Shown here in pieces: positions 59,680 through 64,000 of a stretch of 64,000 bases of DNA (positions within the stretch are counted from its first letter, which is position 1; each line of letters begins with the position of its first letter). A model generated the notes under the pieces. It saw only the letters and a list, made by a program, of their open reading frames with translations. It did not search any database and was not told where the DNA came from. The stretch spans positions 1,054,001-1,118,000 of the forward strand of contig AP026969.1 in NCBI GenBank assembly GCA_027923965.1. Reading direction: 5' to 3'. The translations under genes were made by a program, and so were the position numbers. Origin of the DNA: Comamonadaceae bacterium OS-1. GTDB lineage: Bacteria; Pseudomonadota; Gammaproteobacteria; Burkholderiales; Burkholderiaceae_C.

Positions 59680-61929
59680 ATGGACCAAGACCAGTTAAAA
59701 GACCAGCTCCGCCTGGCCGGTGCCGCACCCGGCGGCGCAGCGCAAATCGACGACCCCGAAGAAGAATTCAACTTTGGCGAAATCATCGCCACGGTGCTGG
59801 AATACAAGTGGCTGATCGTCTCCATCACTGCGCTGGCCATTGCCCTGGGAATTGGGGCCGTGTTCGTAACCACCCCAATTTTTCAAGCTGATGCTGTTTT
59901 GCAGGTGGATGAAAAAGCTAAAGGCGGGTTGTCAGCACTGAAGGACCTCGAGCCACTGCTAGGCGAGTCCACGTCGGTTAGCGCCGAGCTAGAAATCTTG
60001 AATTCCCGCATGATTTTGGGCCGGGCGGTCAGCAAGCTTAACCTTGATATTGTCGCTAAGCCTCGTTATGCACCCCTGGTGGGGCGTGGTGTGGCGCGCC
60101 GCTTCAGTGGTGATGGCCTTAACACTCCGCTGCTGGGGCTTGCCCAATACGCCTGGGGTGGTGAAAAAATCAGCGTTACCACTCTCGATGTGTCAGCAGA
60201 TCGAGAAGATGATCTGCTGAAACTGGTGGCAGGTGTCGATGGTGCTTACCAGTTGTTCGATGAAGACGACGCCCTGATATTGAATGGAAAAGTTGGTACG
60301 TTAGCGACGGGTCAAGGTGTGTCCATTCGTGTGGCAGAGCTCAAGGCCCGACCCGGCACACAATTCAGGGTCACTCGATTGGCCGACGAAACATCTATAA
60401 AACAGCTTCGTGACCTATTTTCCGCCAAAGAACGCGGAAAAAAGTCAGGTATTTTGGAGGTTACTTTGCTGGGCCCCGATCGGGAGTTTCTACCTGTGGT
60501 GCTTGACGAAATAGTGAACACCTACTATCGCCAAAACGTGGAGCGTCGCGCCGCCGAGGCCGAAAACACGCTCAAGTTTCTGGAAGTGCAGCTGCCAGCC
60601 TTGAAGGCCCAGCTGGATGCCGCTGAAGCCGCCTATAACAACTACCGCCAAAGCCGTGGCTCAGTGGACTTGACCATTGAAACTGAGAGTGTGTTGCAGT
60701 CGGTTGTGCAGGTTGACACCGACATTGCCAAGCTGCGCCAAGAGCGTGAAGAGCTGCGCCAGGCTTTTACCTCCGAGCACCCCCGTGTGATTGCACTGGA
60801 TGCGAAGCTGGCCTTGCTAAAGCAACGTCGCGCAGGGTTTGATCAAGGCGTGGCTCGCTTGCCTGACACCCAGCAAACCGCGCTGCGCCTTAAGCGCGAT
60901 GTTGAGGTGTCTACCACTCTGTATATCGGCCTGCTCAGCGCTGCCCAGCAGCTGCGCGTTACCAAGGCGGGCACTGTGGGCGACGTGCGCATCATCGACA
61001 AACCCCTGGTCTACCGCCTGCCGGTGGAGCCGCGCACCAAGGTTATTTTGATACTGTCTGCTGTGCTGGGCCTGTTTGCCAGCCTAGCCCTGGTGTGGCT
61101 ATTGCGCATGCTGCGCGTGGCAGTTGACAACCCCGACATCATCGAAAAGCGCCTGGGCCTGCCCGTGTATGCCAGCATTCCGCATAGCAAGGCCGAAGAC
61201 GCGCTGGTGCTGCGCGCCAAAAAATCCAAAGAAGGGCAGGGCGAGTTGCTGGCCGTCACCCAGCCAGACGACGACGCCATCGAGAGCCTGCGCAGCCTGC
61301 GCACCACGCTGCACTTTGCCCTGCTTAACGCGCCGCGCAACTCGATTCTGGTTACCGGCCCCAGCCAGGGCATTGGCAAAAGCTTTGTGTCCAAAAACCT
61401 GGCCGCCGTGTTGGCCCAGTCGGGCAAGCGCGTGGTGGTGGTCGATGCCGACCTGCGCAAAGGCCACCTGCACAAAGAATTTGGCCTGCCCCGCAAGGGG
61501 GGCGTGTCGGAATACATTGGCGGCACGCTGGAGCTGGCGGCCACCATCCACCCCAGCAGCGTGCCGGGCCTGAGCGTGGTGACCACCGGCCAGCTGCCGC
61601 CCAACCCGTCCGAGCTGCTGATGCACCCCCGGTTTGAACAGCTGTTGATCGACCTGGAAGGCCTGTTTGACATCGTCATCGTCGATGCACCGCCCGTGCT
61701 GGCCGTGTCGGACGCGGCCATTGTGGGCCGCATGACCGGTGCCACCCTGCTGGTGGCCCGATCAGGCCGCCACCCCGTGCGCGAGCTGGAGCAAACCGTG
61801 AAGCGCCTTAACCAGGCCGGTGTGCAGGTCAAGGGCTTTGTGTTCAACGACCTGGACCTCAACCGCCAGCGCTACCGCTACGGCTACGAAGGCTATGTGT
61901 ACCGCTATTCGTACACCGAAAAATCTTGA
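59680..61929 (+). CDS. wzc: Polysaccharide co-polymerase / tyrosine autokinase (Wzc-like)
   Basis: A 749-residue inner-membrane BY-kinase. The Wzz domain has a first helix at about 45-65 ([20 protein letters not shown]) and a second at about 447-467, with a periplasmic coiled-coil region between. The cytosolic kinase has Walker [13 protein letters not shown], Walker A' [18 protein letters not shown] and Walker [16 protein letters not shown]. The tail [19 protein letters not shown] is the autophosphorylated Tyr cluster with seven tyrosines. The gene becomes noticeably less GC-biased at about 59870-60540. It controls chain length and export with Wza. Confidence 0.95.
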   Translation: MDQDQLKDQLRLAGAAPGGAAQIDDPEEEFNFGEIIATVLEYKWLIVSITALAIALGIGAVFVTTPIFQADAVLQVDEKAKGGLSALKDLEPLLGESTSVSAELEILNSRMILGRAVSKLNLDIVAKPRYAPLVGRGVARRFSGDGLNTPLLGLAQYAWGGEKISVTTLDVSADREDDLLKLVAGVDGAYQLFDEDDALILNGKVGTLATGQGVSIRVAELKARPGTQFRVTRLADETSIKQLRDLFSAKERGKKSGILEVTLLGPDREFLPVVLDEIVNTYYRQNVERRAAEAENTLKFLEVQLPALKAQLDAAEAAYNNYRQSRGSVDLTIETESVLQSVVQVDTDIAKLRQEREELRQAFTSEHPRVIALDAKLALLKQRRAGFDQGVARLPDTQQTALRLKRDVEVSTTLYIGLLSAAQQLRVTKAGTVGDVRIIDKPLVYRLPVEPRTKVILILSAVLGLFASLALVWLLRMLRVAVDNPDIIEKRLGLPVYASIPHSKAEDALVLRAKKSKEGQGELLAVTQPDDDAIESLRSLRTTLHFALLNAPRNSILVTGPSQGIGKSFVSKNLAAVLAQSGKRVVVVDADLRKGHLHKEFGLPRKGGVSEYIGGTLELAATIHPSSVPGLSVVTTGQLPPNPSELLMHPRFEQLLIDLEGLFDIVIVDAPPVLAVSDAAIVGRMTGATLLVARSGRHPVRELEQTVKRLNQAGVQVKGFVFNDLDLNRQRYRYGYEGYVYRYSYTEKS

Positions 61930-61963
61930 CCCACCCAACTCTTTACCCAAGAAACCCACCTCC

Positions 61964-62959
61964 ATGACATCTGGAACCACTGGTAAACGTATTTTTGTAG
62001 CAGGCCACCGCGGCATGGTGGGCGGCGCCATTGTGCGCAACCTGCTGGCCCAAGGCGTGCCCGCCAACCACATCATCACCCGCACCCATGCCGAGCTGGA
62101 CCTGACCGAGCAGGCCCAGGTGCGCGCCTTTTTTGCCACCGAGCGCATCGACCAGGTCTACCTGGCCGCGGCCAAGGTAGGCGGCATACACGCCAACAAC
62201 ACCTACCCCGCAGACTTTATCTACGCCAACCTTATGCTAGAGGCCAATGTGGTGCACGAAGCCTTTAAGGCCGGAGTGCAGCAGCTGCTGTTTTTAGGCT
62301 CTAGCTGCATCTACCCCCGCATGGCCCCCCAGCCCATGGCCGAAGACGCGCTGCTCACCGGCAAGCTGGAGCCCACCAACGAGCCCTACGCCATTGCCAA
62401 AATTGCCGGCATCAAGCTGTGTGAGAGCTACAACCGCCAGTACGCTGCCAGCCACGGCATCGACTACCGCAGCGTCATGCCCACCAACCTGTATGGCCCC
62501 GGCGACAACTACCACCCCCAAAACAGCCACGTACTGCCCGCGCTGATACGCCGCTTCCACGAAGCCCGCGAGGCAGGCGCCCCCAGTGTGCTGATTTGGG
62601 GCACCGGCACCCCTAAACGCGAGTTTTTGTATGTAGACGACATGGCCGCCGCCAGCATTTACGTGATGCAACTGGATGCCGCCACCTACCAGGCCCACAC
62701 CCAGCCCATGCAAAGCCACATCAACGTGGGCAGCGGGCAAGACCTGTCCATCGCCGAGCTGGCCGAGCTGGTGAAAGCCGTGGTGGGCTACCAGGGCCGC
62801 ATAGACTTTGACACTACCAAGCCCGACGGCCCCCCCCGCAAACTGATGGACGTGTCGCGCCTCACCCAGCTGGGCTGGCAGGCCAGCACCGGGCTGCAAG
62901 ATGGCGTGCGCCTTGCGTACCAAGACTTTTTAAAGTCCACCGCCCCTGCCGCCGCTTAG
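61964..62959 (+). CDS. fcl: GDP-L-fucose synthase
   Basis: A 331-residue SDR epimerase-reductase that makes GDP-L-fucose from GDP-4-keto-6-deoxy-mannose. Rossmann start [17 protein letters not shown], the family words [51 protein letters not shown], and [18 protein letters not shown] with the Tyr-Lys catalytic pair. ATG at 61964. gmd follows, so both steps from GDP-mannose to GDP-fucose are encoded here, in the order fcl-gmd. Confidence 0.96.
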   Translation: MTSGTTGKRIFVAGHRGMVGGAIVRNLLAQGVPANHIITRTHAELDLTEQAQVRAFFATERIDQVYLAAAKVGGIHANNTYPADFIYANLMLEANVVHEAFKAGVQQLLFLGSSCIYPRMAPQPMAEDALLTGKLEPTNEPYAIAKIAGIKLCESYNRQYAASHGIDYRSVMPTNLYGPGDNYHPQNSHVLPALIRRFHEAREAGAPSVLIWGTGTPKREFLYVDDMAAASIYVMQLDAATYQAHTQPMQSHINVGSGQDLSIAELAELVKAVVGYQGRIDFDTTKPDGPPRKLMDVSRLTQLGWQASTGLQDGVRLAYQDFLKSTAPAAA

Positions 62960-62975
62960 CACCCCTGCCTTACCC

Positions 62976-62999
62976 CCCTCTCCCGCAAGCGGGAGAGGG
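62976..62999. repeat. Palindrome between fcl and gmd
   Basis: CCCTCTCCCGC-AA-GCGGGAGAGGG, a perfect 11-bp stem, followed by CCGGGGTGAGG. It resembles a REP-like motif common between genes of many proteobacteria. No T-run follows, so it is not a classical terminator. Confidence 0.7.
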
Positions 63000-63082
63000 C
63001 CGGGGTGAGGGCCTATAAGGCCACCGCCCCCGCAAATAAATAGCCCTTGAATCCTCTCCCTTCACAGAAAGAAGCCCAAAAC

Positions 63083-64000
63083 ATGACCAAACGCGCACTC
63101 ATCACCGGCATTACCGGCCAAGACGGCTCTTACCTGGCCGAGCTGCTGCTGGAAAAAGGCTACGAAGTGCACGGCATCAAGCGCCGTGCCTCGTCGCTCA
63201 ACACCGAGCGCATCGACCACCTGTACCAAGACCCCCACACCCAAAACCGCAACCTGCACCTGCACTACGGCGACCTTACCGACACCAGCAACCTGACCCG
63301 CATCGTGCAGCAGGTGCAGCCCGACGAGGTGTACAACCTGGGTGCCCAAAGCCACGTGGCCGTGAGCTTTGAAAGCCCCGAGTACACCGCTGACGTAGAC
63401 GCCATGGGCACCCTGCGCCTGCTGGAAGCCATTCGCCTGCTGGGCCTGGAAAAGAAAACCCGCTTCTACCAGGCCAGCACCTCCGAGCTGTACGGCCTGG
63501 TGCAAGAAATTCCCCAGCGCGAAAGCACCCCTTTCTACCCCCGTAGCCCCTACGGCGTGGCCAAGCTCTACGCCTACTGGATCACCAAAAACTACCGCGA
63601 AGCGTATGGCATGTACGCCTGCAACGGCGTGCTGTTTAACCACGAAAGCCCACGCCGGGGCGAAACCTTTGTCACCCGCAAAATCACCCGCGGCCTGGCC
63701 AACATTGCCCAGGGGCTGGAAAAGTGCCTGTACATGGGCAATATGGATTCGCTGCGCGACTGGGGCCACGCCAAAGACTACGTGCGCATGCAGTGGATGA
63801 TGTTGCAGCAGCAAGAAGCCAAAGACTACGTCATCGCTACCGGCGTGCAGTACAGCGTGCGCGAGTTCATCAGCAAGGCCGCCACCCAACTGGGCATCAC
63901 CCTGGAATTCACCGGCACCGGTGTGGACGAAAAGGCTGTTGTGGCTGCCGTGCAGGGCAATAAGGCGCCCGCCGTCAAGGTCGGCGATGTGCTGGTGCAA
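63083..64000 (+). CDS. gmd: GDP-mannose 4,6-dehydratase (cut by window edge)
   Basis: The first 306 codons are visible; the end lies outside. NAD-binding start [38 protein letters not shown], the QASTSELYG strand with catalytic Thr/Ser and Glu, and [15 protein letters not shown] with the Tyr-Lys pair, then [22 protein letters not shown]. It converts GDP-D-mannose to the 4-keto-6-deoxy sugar that Fcl reduces. ATG at 63083 follows GAAAGAAG. The sequence is typical and intact up to the edge. Confidence 0.96.
   Translation, partial: MTKRALITGITGQDGSYLAELLLEKGYEVHGIKRRASSLNTERIDHLYQDPHTQNRNLHLHYGDLTDTSNLTRIVQQVQPDEVYNLGAQSHVAVSFESPEYTADVDAMGTLRLLEAIRLLGLEKKTRFYQASTSELYGLVQEIPQRESTPFYPRSPYGVAKLYAYWITKNYREAYGMYACNGVLFNHESPRRGETFVTRKITRGLANIAQGLEKCLYMGNMDSLRDWGHAKDYVRMQWMMLQQQEAKDYVIATGVQYSVREFISKAATQLGITLEFTGTGVDEKAVVAAVQGNKAPAVKVGDVLVQ

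Overview
The window is high-GC chromosomal DNA from a betaproteobacterium, most likely a member of the Comamonadaceae (Rhodoferax/Acidovorax/Polaromonas-like). This rests on the gene set (tRNA-Leu, tig, clpP, clpX, lon in a row; rpsU followed by a GatB/YqeY gene; hpnCDE; a LacI-controlled gluconokinase/TRAP unit) and on a dispersed palindromic intergenic repeat built on AGCTAT and AAGCGC/AAGCAC cores. Species cannot be fixed from the sequence alone. Nearly all of the window is coding, and no CRISPR array or rRNA is visible.

Layout. 1-6.2 kb: the tail of a TIM-barrel sugar isomerase, a LacI regulator, a PhzF-like isomerase, a zinc-ribbon protein with a degenerate nuclease-like C-terminus, then mogA-darP divergent from pmbA. 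6.2-8.3 kb: a lower-GC island with a phosphoribosyltransferase-like gene, a small ORF overlapping its end in another frame, and a complete IS30-family element, all bracketed by two almost identical 48-bp hairpin repeats. 8.3-12.9 kb: gntK-dctQ-dctM-dctP facing a LacI-type repressor, with two copies of one palindromic operator between them. 12.9-15.5 kb: a FecR-domain secreted protein, yqeY and rpsU. 15.6-22.3 kb: two leaderless PhnD-like proteins, a fatty-acid desaturase, an ABC receptor and permease without an ATPase, a GNAT enzyme and a MocR regulator. 22.3-23.7 kb: two toxin-antitoxin pairs, back to back and convergent.

23.8-33.7 kb: a BaiN-like flavoprotein, ferrochelatase, a HAD hydrolase, a cytosine-deaminase-like amidohydrolase, a DUF2383 four-helix protein, a TetR regulator and a quinone oxidoreductase sharing one operator palindrome, and the squalene operon hpnC-hpnD-hpnE. 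33.9-38.3 kb: an RND efflux pair. 38.4-44.6 kb: tRNA-Leu(UAG) and the protein-quality-control block tig, clpP, clpX, lon, with heat-shock-like promoter motifs before clpP and lon. 44.7-55.4 kb: rhlE, apaH, a CNNM/CBS protein, pilU, purM, then perM-like, hda, a HAD phosphatase, pcnB and folK, the last four close-packed or overlapping. 55.4-56.2 kb: an intact IS1-family element using an A8 frameshift site and inserted at the edge of one of the dispersed repeats. 56.2-64 kb: an exopolysaccharide locus (initiating sugar-phosphate transferase, a small membrane protein behind a near-perfect sigma-54 promoter, Wza, Wzc, GDP-fucose synthase, GDP-mannose dehydratase) that runs off the right edge.

The points most worth pursuing are the repeat-bracketed phosphoribosyltransferase module with its overlapping small gene, the dispersed repeat family that also appears to lie inside reading frames, the zinc-ribbon/Card1-like protein with a lost active site, and the sigma-54-driven small protein at the polysaccharide locus.
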